Source: Streptococcus mitis SK579
Lineage (GTDB): Bacteria > Bacillota > Bacilli > Lactobacillales > Streptococcaceae
Reading direction: 5' to 3'
Assembly: GCF_000257905.1 (NCBI RefSeq)
Contig: NZ_AJJL01000009.1
Coordinates: 1-37,981 of the forward strand
Length of the DNA: 37,981 nucleotides
Of the stretch, positions 1 through 8,331 are shown one piece after another. The notes beneath the pieces are model-generated. The model was not told where the DNA came from, ran no database searches, and saw only the letters and a list, made by a program, of their open reading frames with translations. Both the position numbers and the translations under genes were made by a program. Position 1 is the first letter of the stretch. Each line of letters begins with the position of its first letter.

Positions 1-153
1 TAGAAACTATTGATTTTACTGGGTGTTTGAGATGTTTCGCCCCAAATTCGCCCCTAAATTACAAGAATTATATAAAGTGTTGACATAGGTTTGATAAGCA
101 ACCCCTAGAATTACTTTGACAAATTATCATGCATTATAAAATTTGGAGTACTA

Positions 154-756
154 ATGGTCGATAAAGATTTTTCTTTTGATAAGATAGAATCTATCTTAAA
201 CGGAACTAGCAATTTTTATATTTCCTCAAATGAAGAATTGAATAAATGCTTAGATCATGTTGTTCAGTTGCTTTCGGATTCATATGTTTTATATATAAAC
301 AATTCATATACCTCCTCCTCTTTTTTAGCTATTAGTGTGCTAGAAGAGGTCGGAAAAATTCAAATGGGAATATTTATTAAAGGTTCAGATTCCTATGTGA
401 GAAAAGATAAATTAAGAGATCATAAGTCTAAACAAATTGTTGGAGCGAGCTACACTATTTGTATGGGAGAAAGGATTAACAATACAATTTCTAATGAAAA
501 TTTGGAAAAGATATTTCAATTTATTTATTCTGGTGAATTAAAAGATTTAAGAGAAAAAGCAATTTATTGTGATAGAAAGAATAATAATATTGTGACACCA
601 AAAGATTTAATTACTCAAGAACTTGCAAGAAATCTACTTTTATTTGCGATAGAATCATTTGATGATAATCTGTTGGGATGGACAGATTACTCAATCGAGT
701 TATCAAAGAAAACTGATTTATTTTTTGAAACTATTGTTAATTCTAAGATGAAATAG
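154..756 (+). CDS. abiV: AbiV-family abortive infection protein
   Basis: A 200-residue protein, close to the length of lactococcal AbiV (about 200 aa). The stretch around residues 52-75 (SSFLAISVLEEVGKIQMGIF) and the following DHKSKQ segment fit the AbiV/HEPN-like family pattern of an alpha-helical 'ALEE.GK' motif then 'HK.K'. AbiV is known in Lactococcus to block phage late protein synthesis by binding a phage protein; the same role here is inference. Start ATG 154 has GGAG at 145-148. A TTGACA at 116-121 and TATAAA at 135-140 are too close for an ordinary promoter, so the promoter is unclear. The gene is much more AT-rich than its neighbours and stands alone at the window edge, suggesting acquired DNA. 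A bidirectional terminator follows directly. Confidence 0.72.
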   Translation: MVDKDFSFDKIESILNGTSNFYISSNEELNKCLDHVVQLLSDSYVLYINNSYTSSSFLAISVLEEVGKIQMGIFIKGSDSYVRKDKLRDHKSKQIVGASYTICMGERINNTISNENLEKIFQFIYSGELKDLREKAIYCDRKNNNIVTPKDLITQELARNLLLFAIESFDDNLLGWTDYSIELSKKTDLFFETIVNSKMK

Positions 757-760
757 ACAA

Positions 761-784
761 AAAACCGCTCAGCTAAGCGGTTTT
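761..784. terminator. Bidirectional terminator between abiV and the Cof hydrolase
   Basis: A perfect 9-bp stem (AAAACCGCT / AGCGGTTTT, arms 761-769 and 776-784) with a 6-base loop. A-runs and T-runs flank it, so it can end both the plus-strand abiV and the minus-strand hydrolase transcripts. Confidence 0.85.
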
Positions 785-800
785 CGTCTATTCTTTCCTT

Positions 801-1607
801 TTACAATACCCATGTACGGATGGCATGGGCAACGCCAGATTCGTCATTTGTTTTAGTGATGTATTTGGCTATTTTTTTGATTTCTGGATTTCCGTTTTCC
901 ATGACAACTGGGTTACCAACGACTTCCAGCATGGCGCGGTCATTTTCTTCGTCACCAATCGCCATGGTTTCATCTTTGGTCAATCCTAGTTTTTCAGCTA
1001 AGTGAGTAATAGCTGAACCCTTGTCTACATTCTTTTTAAGGAGTTCGAGGTAGAAAGGAGCAGACTTGTTGATAGAGTAGCGGTCGTAAAATTCTGCTGG
1101 GATTTTTTCAATTGCAGCATCGAGTATTTCTGGTTCATCGATGAACATACACTTGACAATTTCCTTGCCAGCCATTTCTTCAGGAGTGCGGTAGAAGATA
1201 GGCATGCTGACGAGGGTTGATTCGTGCACTGTGTATTTTCCGATATTGCGATTGGCAGTATAGATACCGTCCTTAGTAATAGCGTGCATATGGACACCGA
1301 GCTTGCGACTGAGAAATTCCATATCCAGATAATCCTCATAAGTCAAGGATTCACTAATAATCTCATGACCTGTAGCAGTTTCTTGGACAAGGGCACCATT
1401 AAAGGTTACAACATAGTCACCCTCGTCTCTCAACTGCAAGTCGTCCAGAAGTTTAGCAACACCTGCGATAGGGCGACCAGTTGCAATCACGACTTTGACA
1501 CCAGCTTCTTTGGCATCTTGGATGGCAGAAAAGACTTCAGGAGTAATCTCCTTTTGACTGTTGACTAGGGTTCCGTCGATATCGACGGCAATTAGTTTAA
1601 TACTCAT
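801..1607 (-). CDS. yidA: Cof-type HAD phosphatase (YidA-like)
   Basis: A 268-residue cytoplasmic haloacid-dehalogenase phosphatase of the Cof subfamily (IIB cap), a family that removes phosphate from sugar phosphates and related metabolites. Motif I is DIDGT near residues 9-13 (nucleophile Asp9, acid Asp11). Motif II is the ATGRP region, and motif IV is GDEEND near residue 217, giving the Mg2+-binding acids. Length is normal for the family. GGAGG sits just before the ATG at 1607. The upstream HD-domain gene ends 12 bases away, so both are probably one transcript. The exact substrate cannot be read from the sequence. Confidence 0.9.
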   Translation of the reverse strand: MSIKLIAVDIDGTLVNSQKEITPEVFSAIQDAKEAGVKVVIATGRPIAGVAKLLDDLQLRDEGDYVVTFNGALVQETATGHEIISESLTYEDYLDMEFLSRKLGVHMHAITKDGIYTANRNIGKYTVHESTLVSMPIFYRTPEEMAGKEIVKCMFIDEPEILDAAIEKIPAEFYDRYSINKSAPFYLELLKKNVDKGSAITHLAEKLGLTKDETMAIGDEENDRAMLEVVGNPVVMENGNPEIKKIAKYITKTNDESGVAHAIRTWVL

Positions 1608-1619
1608 AAATTTCCTCCA

Positions 1620-2924
1620 TTATTTCTTATTTGGCGTAAAATGATCGTTCTCAATTAAATGTAAAAATTGCTGGGTAATGCTTGCGAAGATGCTGTTTTG
1701 GTCCAACATTTCTTTTGGAAAATAGAAACGATTATCTCCGTGGCGGCTGCCAGCAAGGGATTGGACGATAGGAGACAGGCTAGAGAGTTCGGCCAGTTCT
1801 CCATTTTTCTGTAAAATCTCAATCTGTGTCCGTGGATTTTCAGATTCGGGACGATAGATATCATAAGGGAGGTCAAAGTTCTTATGAATGGCAGTATAGT
1901 AGTCGGGATCAAAGCCGATGTCTTCAACCAATTTTCTCATGCTAGCGAGTTGGTCTTGGTCTTCCTGTGAAAAGGTAATGGATTTAAAGACCTTGCGGTT
2001 GACAAAACGTTGCGACAGGTCTGCAAGAATCTTGTCAGGACTGGTCATCCAGAGTTGGAAGTAGGTATTCATCACACCATCATCCAGAGCTAGATAATCA
2101 GACAAGGTCACATTTTTTTCAAAGAAAGGCAGGAGATGTGGAGAAGTTCGTGCAAAGAAATCTTTTTCTTCAGGATAGAGTTCCTTGGCGCGTTTGAGGA
2201 GATTCTGTAGGAGAACTTCCATGGCACGTGTTGCTGGGTGGAAATAGACCTGCATATACATCTGGTAGCGACTGAGGACGTAGTCTTCGATGGCGTGCAT
2301 GCCATTGCGCTGAAAGGCGATGCCATTTTCGATAGGACGAATGACTCGGAGAATGCGAGTCAGGTCAAATTCCCCATAGGATGCTCCTGTAAAATAGGAG
2401 TCGCGCAAGAGATAGTCCATGCGGTCCGCATCAATCTGACTAGAAATGAGTTGCACAACCTGCTTGTTAGGATAGGTATGGTCTATGACACTGGCTACCT
2501 TTTCTGGAAAATCTGGCGCTACTTGTAGTAGGACTTGGTGAATCTCCGTTTCAGGACTTTGGATAATCTCCTGAGTAATGGCTTCATGGTCTGTATCAAA
2601 GAGATGTTCAAAAGTATGGGAGTAAGCACCATGCCCAAGGTCATGTAGGAGAGCAGCGGTCATGGTCAAGAGAGACTCGGCAGGATTCCATTCCTCAGGA
2701 TATTTTTCTTCAAAAATCTCCGTGATGCGTCGTGCAATCTCATACACTCCTAGACAATGGGAGAAGCGGCTGTGTTCCCCACCGTGGAAGGTATAACTGG
2801 AAGTTCCTAGTTGCTTGATACGGCGCAAACGTTGAAATTCTTTTGTATTAATCAAGTCATAGATGATTTGATTATTGACATGGATGTAGTTGTGAACTGG
2901 GTCACGGAATACTTTTTCGTTCAT
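1620..2924 (-). CDS. HD-domain phosphohydrolase (YwfO/dGTPase-like)
   Basis: A 434-residue HD-superfamily protein. The metal-binding signature is intact: FRDPVHNYIHV at the N-terminus, the SRFSHCLGVYEIA histidine near residue 56, the HDLGHGAYSHTFEH motif around residues 94-107, and a later DADRMDYLLRDS Asp. This layout is that of YwfO-type enzymes, related to dNTP triphosphohydrolases; a role in nucleotide or dNTP turnover is family knowledge, not shown here. The ATG at 2924 has no Shine-Dalgarno. A TATAAT lies six bases upstream, so the message is probably leaderless. It is divergent from the DUF1934 gene and precedes the Cof hydrolase. Confidence 0.88.
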   Translation of the reverse strand: MNEKVFRDPVHNYIHVNNQIIYDLINTKEFQRLRRIKQLGTSSYTFHGGEHSRFSHCLGVYEIARRITEIFEEKYPEEWNPAESLLTMTAALLHDLGHGAYSHTFEHLFDTDHEAITQEIIQSPETEIHQVLLQVAPDFPEKVASVIDHTYPNKQVVQLISSQIDADRMDYLLRDSYFTGASYGEFDLTRILRVIRPIENGIAFQRNGMHAIEDYVLSRYQMYMQVYFHPATRAMEVLLQNLLKRAKELYPEEKDFFARTSPHLLPFFEKNVTLSDYLALDDGVMNTYFQLWMTSPDKILADLSQRFVNRKVFKSITFSQEDQDQLASMRKLVEDIGFDPDYYTAIHKNFDLPYDIYRPESENPRTQIEILQKNGELAELSSLSPIVQSLAGSRHGDNRFYFPKEMLDQNSIFASITQQFLHLIENDHFTPNKK

Positions 2925-2930
2925 ATGACC

Positions 2931-2960
2931 ATTATAGCAAAATCCTGCTCTTTTTGGTAA
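2931..2960 (-). promoter_or_regulatory. Promoter of the HD gene; predicts a leaderless mRNA
   Basis: Read on the minus strand: TTACCA (2955-2960), an 18-base spacer, then an extended -10 TGC-TATAAT (hexamer 2931-2936). The usual start seven bases below the -10 would be the A of the ATG at 2924. Confidence 0.7.
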
Positions 2961-2995
2961 AATAGTAGGACAAGAGACAAGAAAGAGGACCTGAT

Positions 2996-3373
2996 GTGAA
3001 GATTCGGATGCGAAATACGATTCAGTTTGATGAGCAGTTGGAAGTGATTGACCAACTCTATGACGTGGAAGTGCATGAAAAAGGAGATTATAGCTACCTG
3101 CTTTTCTACAATGAGGAAAAGGAAAAAGTAGTGATTAAATTCCATGGTCAAGAACTGGTGATGAGCCGTTTTTCCAATCCCAAGACCATTATGCGCTTTT
3201 TAAAGGATAGTGATAGTTTAGCCTATATTCCCACACCTATGGGCATGCAGGAGTTTATCATCCAAACGAGCCATTATCAAGTTGATAGACAAAAGATTGA
3301 ACTAGATTATCAACTACAAAATCAAGAGGGACATCCCTTTGCCAGCTATCAATTGGAAATTACTTGGGGCTAG
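2996..3373 (+). CDS. DUF1934 family protein (YwiB-like)
   Basis: A 125-residue protein of the DUF1934 family, small lipocalin-like beta-barrels with no settled function. It alternates hydrophobic and charged residues as expected for beta strands (MKIRMRNTIQF, YSYLLFYNEE, KVVIKFHG). No signal peptide or membrane segment is seen. The start is GTG at 2996, chosen because AGAGG precedes it by about 8 bases; the nearby ATG at 2994 runs straight into a stop. A TGG-TAAAAT promoter box (about 2957-2962) overlaps the divergent HD promoter region. ylxM follows but has its own promoter. Confidence 0.82.
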   Translation: MKIRMRNTIQFDEQLEVIDQLYDVEVHEKGDYSYLLFYNEEKEKVVIKFHGQELVMSRFSNPKTIMRFLKDSDSLAYIPTPMGMQEFIIQTSHYQVDRQKIELDYQLQNQEGHPFASYQLEITWG

Positions 3374-3447
3374 GCTCATGTCTTTTTCAAATTTAGCTAT
3401 CTATCTTCTTGGATTGACTTCCTGGTGTGGTAGATTAGGCTAATTTT

Positions 3448-3456
3448 TGGTATAAT
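3448..3456 (+). promoter_or_regulatory. Extended -10 promoter immediately before ylxM
   Basis: TGG-TATAAT, with the hexamer at 3451-3456 and the ylxM ATG at 3464, leaving seven bases. No Shine-Dalgarno is present, so the transcript should start on or next to the ATG (leaderless). Confidence 0.65.
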
Positions 3457-3463
3457 AAAAGTT

Positions 3464-3796
3464 ATGGAAATCGAAAAAACCAATCGTATGAATGCGCTCT
3501 TTGAATTTTATGCGGCGCTTTTGACAGATAAGCAAATGAATTATATAGAGCTCTACTACGCTGATGATTACAGCCTTGCTGAGATTGCCGAGGAGTTTGG
3601 TGTCAGTCGTCAGGCTGTCTATGATAATATCAAGCGGACAGAAAAGATTCTGGAAGATTATGAGATGAAATTGCACATGTACTCGGACTATATTGTTCGG
3701 AGTCAGATTTTTGATCAGATTTTGGAGCGCTATCCCAAGGATGACTTTCTGCAGGAGCAGATAGAAATTTTAACAAGCATTGATAATAGAGAATAA
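3464..3796 (+). CDS. ylxM: YlxM/p13-like DNA-binding protein of the SRP operon
   Basis: A 110-residue protein of the UPF0122/YlxM family, almost always directly upstream of ffh. A sigma-70 region-4-like helix-turn-helix covers roughly residues 36-60 ([20 protein letters not shown]). In Streptococcus, YlxM has been described as an accessory factor of the signal recognition particle; that role here rests on family and location. ffh starts 11 bases after its stop, so the two are co-transcribed. There is no ribosome binding site, only a TATAAT box seven bases before the ATG. Confidence 0.92.
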
Positions 3797-3807
3797 GAGG
3801 AAGAAAC

Positions 3808-5379
3808 ATGGCATTTGAAAGTTTAACAGAACGTTTGCAGAACGTCTTTAAAAATCTACGTAAAAAAGGAAAAATCTCTGAATCTGATGTCCAGGAGGCA
3901 ACCAAAGAAATTCGCTTGGCCTTGCTTGAGGCCGACGTTGCCTTGCCTGTTGTAAAGGACTTTATCAAGAAAGTTCGTGAGCGTGCAGTCGGGCATGAGG
4001 TCATTGATACCCTTAATCCTGCGCAACAAATTATTAAAATCGTTGATGAGGAATTGACGGCTGTTTTGGGTTCTGATACGGCAGAAATTATCAAGTCACC
4101 TAAGATTCCTACAATCATCATGATGGTCGGTTTGCAGGGGGCTGGTAAAACAACCTTTGCAGGTAAATTGGCCAACAAACTCAAGAAGGAAGAAAATGCT
4201 CGTCCTTTGATGATTGCGGCGGATATTTATCGTCCTGCTGCCATTGATCAGTTGAAAACTCTGGGTCAACAAATCGATGTGCCGGTTTTCGCTCTTGGGA
4301 CAGAGGTTCCAGCGGTTGAGATTGTTCGTCAAGGTTTGGAACAAGCTCAAGCCAATCATAACGACTATGTCTTGATTGATACTGCAGGTCGTTTGCAGAT
4401 TGATGAGCTTTTGATGAATGAACTTCGTGACGTGAAAGCATTGGCTCAACCAAATGAAATCCTGCTTGTCGTTGATGCCATGATTGGTCAAGAAGCGGCC
4501 AATGTTGCGCGTGAGTTTAATGCTCAGTTGGAAGTGACTGGGGTTATCCTTACTAAGATTGATGGCGATACTCGTGGTGGTGCTGCCCTATCTGTTCGAC
4601 ACATTACTGGAAAACCAATCAAATTCACTGGTACAGGTGAAAAGATTACGGACATTGAGACCTTCCACCCAGATCGTATGTCTAGTCGTATCCTTGGCAT
4701 GGGGGATATGCTCACTCTGATTGAGAAAGCTTCTCAAGAATACGATGAGCAAAAAGCCCTTGAAATGGCTGAGAAGATGCGTGAGAACACCTTTGATTTC
4801 AATGATTTCATTGATCAGTTGGATCAGGTGCAAAACATGGGCCCAATGGAAGACTTGCTCAAGATGATTCCAGGTATGGCTAACAATCCAGCCCTTCAAA
4901 ACATGAAGGTAGATGAACGCCAGATTGCTCGCAAACGTGCTATTGTGTCTTCAATGACACCTGAAGAACGTGAAAATCCAGATTTGCTAAATCCAAGCCG
5001 TCGCCGTCGTATCGCAGCTGGTTCTGGAAATAGTTTTGTCGAAGTTAATAAATTCATCAAAGACTTTAACCAGGCTAAACAACTTATGCAAGGTGTCATG
5101 TCTGGTGATATGAATAAGATGATGAAGCAAATGGGCATCAACCCTAACAATCTTCCTAAAAATATGCCAAATATGGGAGGAATGGATATGTCTGCCCTTG
5201 AAGGAATGATGGGACAAGGCGGTATGCCTGACTTGTCAGCTCTCGGAGGAGCAGGAATGCCAGATATGAGCCAGATGTTTGGTGGTGGACTCAAGGGTAA
5301 AATCGGTGAATTTGCTATGAAGCAATCCATGAAACGCATGGCGAATAAAATGAAAAAAGCGAAGAAGAAATGTAAGTAA
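3808..5379 (+). CDS. ffh: Signal recognition particle GTPase Ffh
   Basis: A 523-residue Ffh (SRP54). With 4.5S RNA it binds signal sequences on ribosomes and delivers them to FtsY at the membrane. The N domain is a four-helix bundle (residues 1-90). The G domain carries GLQGAGKTT (P-loop, about residues 108-116), DTAGR (about 191) and TKIDGD (about 249). The M domain from about residue 300 contains the SRRRRIAAGSG RNA-binding loop near residue 400. A long Met/Gly-rich tail ends in a Lys cluster, typical of streptococci. AGAGGAAGAA before the ATG is the ribosome binding site. It shares a transcript with ylxM and is followed by a terminator. Confidence 0.98.
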   Translation: MAFESLTERLQNVFKNLRKKGKISESDVQEATKEIRLALLEADVALPVVKDFIKKVRERAVGHEVIDTLNPAQQIIKIVDEELTAVLGSDTAEIIKSPKIPTIIMMVGLQGAGKTTFAGKLANKLKKEENARPLMIAADIYRPAAIDQLKTLGQQIDVPVFALGTEVPAVEIVRQGLEQAQANHNDYVLIDTAGRLQIDELLMNELRDVKALAQPNEILLVVDAMIGQEAANVAREFNAQLEVTGVILTKIDGDTRGGAALSVRHITGKPIKFTGTGEKITDIETFHPDRMSSRILGMGDMLTLIEKASQEYDEQKALEMAEKMRENTFDFNDFIDQLDQVQNMGPMEDLLKMIPGMANNPALQNMKVDERQIARKRAIVSSMTPEERENPDLLNPSRRRRIAAGSGNSFVEVNKFIKDFNQAKQLMQGVMSGDMNKMMKQMGINPNNLPKNMPNMGGMDMSALEGMMGQGGMPDLSALGGAGMPDMSQMFGGGLKGKIGEFAMKQSMKRMANKMKKAKKKCK

Positions 5380-5385
5380 GACAAG

Positions 5386-5411
5386 GGAAGGCCGCAGGGC
5401 TTTCCTTTTTT
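5386..5411 (+). terminator. Terminator of ylxM-ffh
   Basis: GGAAGGCC / GGCTTTCC form an 8-bp stem (one G-U) with a 4-base loop, followed by six T (5406-5411). It begins seven bases after the ffh stop. Confidence 0.85.
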
Positions 5412-5426
5412 AGAAAGAAGAAAAAT

Positions 5427-5459
5427 GAGCACTTCCGTAATTGGAAATGCTCGTTTTTT
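5427..5459. terminator. Bidirectional terminator between ffh and uraA
   Basis: A 10-bp stem, GAGCACTTCC (5427-5436) with GGAAATGCTC (5443-5452), flanked by an A-run and TTTTTT. It ends the minus-strand uraA transcript and backs up the ffh terminator. A related hairpin lies after htpX at 9251-9290. Confidence 0.8.
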
Positions 5460-5474
5460 GATATGTTTAGACTC

Positions 5475-6758
5475 TTAGTCTTTATTTTCGTATGGCAAGA
5501 TTAAGTTCAAGATGATTCCTGTCATGGCTGATAGGGCAGTACCTGAAAGGGTAACTGGACCAAGTTTAAGGATAGCTCCTCCAAGTCCAAGGACCAACAT
5601 AGCACTTGCGATGATTAGGTTACGCATTTGACCAAAATCAACACGTTCTTTGATCAAAACTTTCAAACCGTTGCTGGCGATAACTCCATAGAGAAGGATT
5701 GACATACCACCAAGTACAGCATTTGGAATGGTTGAAATCAAGGCAGTAAATTTGCCAAGGAAGCTAAGGGCAATTGCGATAAGGGCAGCGTTACGGATAA
5801 CTGAGACAGAAGCGATACGAGTCATACCGATAACCCCTGTATTTTCTCCGTAAGTTGTATTGGCTGGTCCACCAAGGAAGGCAGAAACAGAAGTTGCGAT
5901 ACCGTCACCAAGAAGAGTACGGTGAAGACCTGGTTCTTTCAAGAATTGACGGCCACAGATTTGACCCAAAACAGTATGGTCTCCAATATGCTCAGAAATT
6001 GTTACGATAGCGATTGGCAAGATGGCGATGGTTTCTGGACCAAAGTAAAGATTGTACTCTTTAAAGGCACCACCTGTGCTAAATGGCAAGTAGAAACCAG
6101 GAATCTCAAACCAGTTGGCTTTAAGAACTGGTGTAAAGTCAACCAAGCCAAGGGTTAGTGCGAAGAGGTAACCACCGATAATGGCAAAGAGGAATGGAAT
6201 GATTCGTAGGAAGCCTTTTCCTTTTGTATTGATAAATGCAGCAATCAAGAAAGTAACAACTGCTACAAGAGCATTTTTCCAATTTCCATCAGCTACAAGA
6301 CCAGCATTGGTAACAGCTGAACCTGCAAGTCCAAGACCGATAACGATGATCATAGGTCCGATGATGATTGGTGGCAAGAGTTTATCAATCCATTTTGTAC
6401 CCGCAAAACGAACACTTGTAGCCACAAGGACATAGACCAAACCAGTCAAGATAACCCCTGTTTGTGCAGCAGATACATCACCACCCATTTCTTTCATAGC
6501 AAGTGACATTGCTGTGATAAAGGCAAATGAAGAACCTAGATAAACTGGAACTTTAAAACCAGTTGAAATCATGTAGATGAGTGTTCCAACACCTGAAGCA
6601 AAAAGAGCAACAGATACAGGCATTCCCAAAATCAATGGTACTAAGATGGTCGCTCCGAACATGGCGAAAACGTGTTGGAAACTAAGGAGAATTCCTTTTC
6701 CAGCCGAAGGACGTTGGTCAACGTCTAGTAACAAATCAACAGTTGATTCTTGTTTCAT
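5475..6758 (-). CDS. uraA: Uracil permease (NCS2 family)
   Basis: A nucleobase:cation symporter-2 of about 427 residues in the cytoplasmic membrane, importing uracil for salvage. It shows many hydrophobic helices, the conserved N-terminal QHVFAMFGATILVP segment, the YLGSSFAFI segment, the transport-site stretch AIVTISEHIGD with its conserved Glu, and the GGPANTTYGENTGV motif. A longer frame opens at 6794, but the start is placed at ATG 6758 (MKQEST...), preceded by GAGG at normal distance; the extra 12 codons would be read through the attenuator terminator. Upstream lies a PyrR-type leader, so expression should fall when UMP is plentiful. Confidence 0.95.
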   Translation of the reverse strand: MKQESTVDLLLDVDQRPSAGKGILLSFQHVFAMFGATILVPLILGMPVSVALFASGVGTLIYMISTGFKVPVYLGSSFAFITAMSLAMKEMGGDVSAAQTGVILTGLVYVLVATSVRFAGTKWIDKLLPPIIIGPMIIVIGLGLAGSAVTNAGLVADGNWKNALVAVVTFLIAAFINTKGKGFLRIIPFLFAIIGGYLFALTLGLVDFTPVLKANWFEIPGFYLPFSTGGAFKEYNLYFGPETIAILPIAIVTISEHIGDHTVLGQICGRQFLKEPGLHRTLLGDGIATSVSAFLGGPANTTYGENTGVIGMTRIASVSVIRNAALIAIALSFLGKFTALISTIPNAVLGGMSILLYGVIASNGLKVLIKERVDFGQMRNLIIASAMLVLGLGGAILKLGPVTLSGTALSAMTGIILNLILPYENKD

Positions 6759-6780
6759 ATAAACCTCACTTTTGGGCATC

Positions 6781-6892
6781 AAAAAAGAGCCCATTATTTT
6801 ACAGCAATAGGCCCTCAGAGTAAGACTTCTTTAAAATCTAGACTTTAAAGAGTTTCAAATATTTCTGCGTCTTCGTCACCTCACGGGATGAC
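6781..6892 (-). promoter_or_regulatory. PyrR-binding attenuator leader of uraA
   Basis: On the minus strand the leader begins with a hairpin, GTCA-TCCCGTGAGG-TGAC (6875-6892), whose loop matches the PyrR-recognised UCCxGxGAGGU consensus. An anti-terminator region rich in TTTAAAG repeats follows. Then comes an intrinsic terminator: AGGGCCTATT pairs with AATGGGCTCT over 10 bp with G-U wobbles (arms 6806-6815 and 6786-6795), followed by T6. UMP-bound PyrR would favour termination before uraA. Confidence 0.85.
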
Positions 6893-6914
6893 ATTAAAAA
6901 CCTTTGCTTGTGAT

Positions 6915-6943
6915 AGTATAGCAGAAATTACAAACTTTGTAAA
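6915..6943 (-). promoter_or_regulatory. uraA promoter
   Basis: Minus-strand TTTACA (6938-6943), a 17-base spacer, and TGC-TATACT (hexamer 6915-6920). It starts just upstream of the PyrR hairpin. Confidence 0.85.
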
Positions 6944-6962
6944 TATTTTTTTACTAAAAAAT

Positions 6963-7676
6963 TTAAAGCGGGCGTTTATTTGGCATGCCAGCCTTTCTTG
7001 GGTATTTGTTGGGCGTTTCTTTTTTCTTTTCTACCACTGTGATATAACGCGGATCTCCATTTGGTAGGGCGTAGCTGAGATTGTCTTCGACTTTACTAAA
7101 AAGGAGGTTGAGGGCATTCTTAGCTTCAAATAACTCCTCAGGCGCATTGCTGGCCTTGAGTGCCAATAGTTTTCCGCCAACCTTAAGGTAGGGAATAGTC
7201 AATTCAGACAAAACCTGCATGCGGGCAACCGCACGAGCCGTTACAAAATCATATTGAGCACGGAAGTTCTTGTCTTGGGCAAAGTCTTCTGCACGTCCAT
7301 GGTAGAAATGAACACCATCCAAATCCAGTTCTTGAGCCAAAAGTTGGAGGAAGTTGATGCGCTTGTTGAGAGAATCAATGATAGTTACATCTAACTGAGG
7401 ATAGAGGATTTTCATTGGTAGACTAGGAAAGCCTGCCCCAGCACCGATGTCAAGAAGTTTGATAGTTTCATTGGGAATCAAGCCTTGCAGAATAGGTGCA
7501 ATCGAATCGTAAAAATGTTTGAGATAAACTTCTTCTTTGTCCGTAATGGCTGTTAAATTAATCTTTTCATTCCACTCGACCAAGAGTTCAAAATAACGTT
7601 CAAATTGTTTTTTTTGCTGGTCCGAAAGTAGAAGATTCTGCTCGGCAAGCAGGTTGTAAAATGTTTCTGGTTTCAT
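6963..7676 (-). CDS. rsmG: 16S rRNA (guanine-527-N7)-methyltransferase RsmG
   Basis: A 237-residue Rossmann-fold SAM methyltransferase, formerly GidB. It modifies G527 in 16S rRNA; loss is linked to low-level streptomycin resistance in other bacteria. Visible motifs are NLTAITD near residue 43, [14 protein letters not shown] (SAM binding, about residues 72-85), [10 protein letters not shown], and FVTARAVA. The basic tail ([17 protein letters not shown]) is characteristic. A frame opens at 7700, but ATG 7676 has AAGGAAA at the right spacing. It is divergent from lemA and ends close to the uraA promoter. Confidence 0.96.
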   Translation of the reverse strand: MKPETFYNLLAEQNLLLSDQQKKQFERYFELLVEWNEKINLTAITDKEEVYLKHFYDSIAPILQGLIPNETIKLLDIGAGAGFPSLPMKILYPQLDVTIIDSLNKRINFLQLLAQELDLDGVHFYHGRAEDFAQDKNFRAQYDFVTARAVARMQVLSELTIPYLKVGGKLLALKASNAPEELFEAKNALNLLFSKVEDNLSYALPNGDPRYITVVEKKKETPNKYPRKAGMPNKRPL

Positions 7677-7730
7677 AGTTATTTCCTTCTTTAGTATCAT
7701 CTTATTTTACCACAATCATAAAAAATTTGA

Positions 7731-7736
7731 TATACT
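7731..7736 (+). promoter_or_regulatory. -10 box of the lemA-htpX promoter
   Basis: TGA-TATACT, an extended -10, lies 33 bases before the lemA ATG. AGAAAGGA is the ribosome binding site. The -35 is poor, with TTACCA 18 bases upstream as the best match. Confidence 0.55.
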
Positions 7737-7769
7737 GGTACTAATCTAAAAGTAGAAAGGACTTATATC

Positions 7770-8330
7770 ATGACTTGGATTATTCTTGGAGTTTTGGCTC
7801 TTGTTGTTATTTTTGTGATTGTTAGCTATAACGGTTTGGTTAAGAATCGTATGCAAACAAAGGAGGCTTGGAGCCAGATTGATGTTCAGTTGAAACGTCG
7901 AAATGATCTCTTGCCAAACTTGATTGAGACTGTAAAAGGTTATGCCAAATATGAAGGTTCTACCCTTGAAAAGGTGGCAGAACTACGTAATCAAGTGGCG
8001 GCAGCGACTTCACCAGCAGAAGCTATGAAAGCTAGTGATGCCCTCACTCGTCAGGTTTCAGGTATTTTTGCAGTTGCAGAAAGCTATCCAGATTTGAAAG
8101 CTAGTGCCAACTTTGTTAAATTGCAAGAGGAGTTGACAAACACAGAAAATAAAATTTCTTACTCTCGTCAACTCTATAACAGTGTTGTCAGCAAATACAA
8201 TGTAAAATTGGAAACTTTCCCAAGCAATATTATCGCTGGAATGTTTGGATTTAAAGCAGCAGATTTCCTTCAAACACCAGAAGAGGAAAAGGCAGTTCCT
8301 AAGGTTGATTTTAGCGGTTTAGGTGACTAA
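7770..8330 (+). CDS. lemA: LemA family protein
   Basis: A 186-residue LemA protein: one N-terminal membrane helix (residues 2-20, short extracellular end) followed by a long helical cytoplasmic domain. The family signature is complete, with [37 protein letters not shown] split over residues 27-65 and the [18 protein letters not shown] segment near residue 135. Molecular function is not established; in streptococci and other bacteria the gene is regularly paired with htpX, as here with a one-base gap, which suggests a shared membrane-quality or regulatory job. Confidence 0.93.
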   Translation: MTWIILGVLALVVIFVIVSYNGLVKNRMQTKEAWSQIDVQLKRRNDLLPNLIETVKGYAKYEGSTLEKVAELRNQVAAATSPAEAMKASDALTRQVSGIFAVAESYPDLKASANFVKLQEELTNTENKISYSRQLYNSVVSKYNVKLETFPSNIIAGMFGFKAADFLQTPEEEKAVPKVDFSGLGD

Positions 8331-8331
8331 G

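Noticed and set aside
3630..5432. Long minus-strand open frames across ffh
   Set aside because: They lie wholly opposite the conserved ffh gene, lack ribosome sites and recognisable domains, and follow its codon pattern.
5922..6762. Plus-strand open frames opposite uraA
   Set aside because: They are shadows of the conserved permease frame.
6758..6794. Longer N-terminus for uraA
   Set aside because: It would be translated from within the attenuator terminator; ATG 6758 has the ribosome site and the conserved start.
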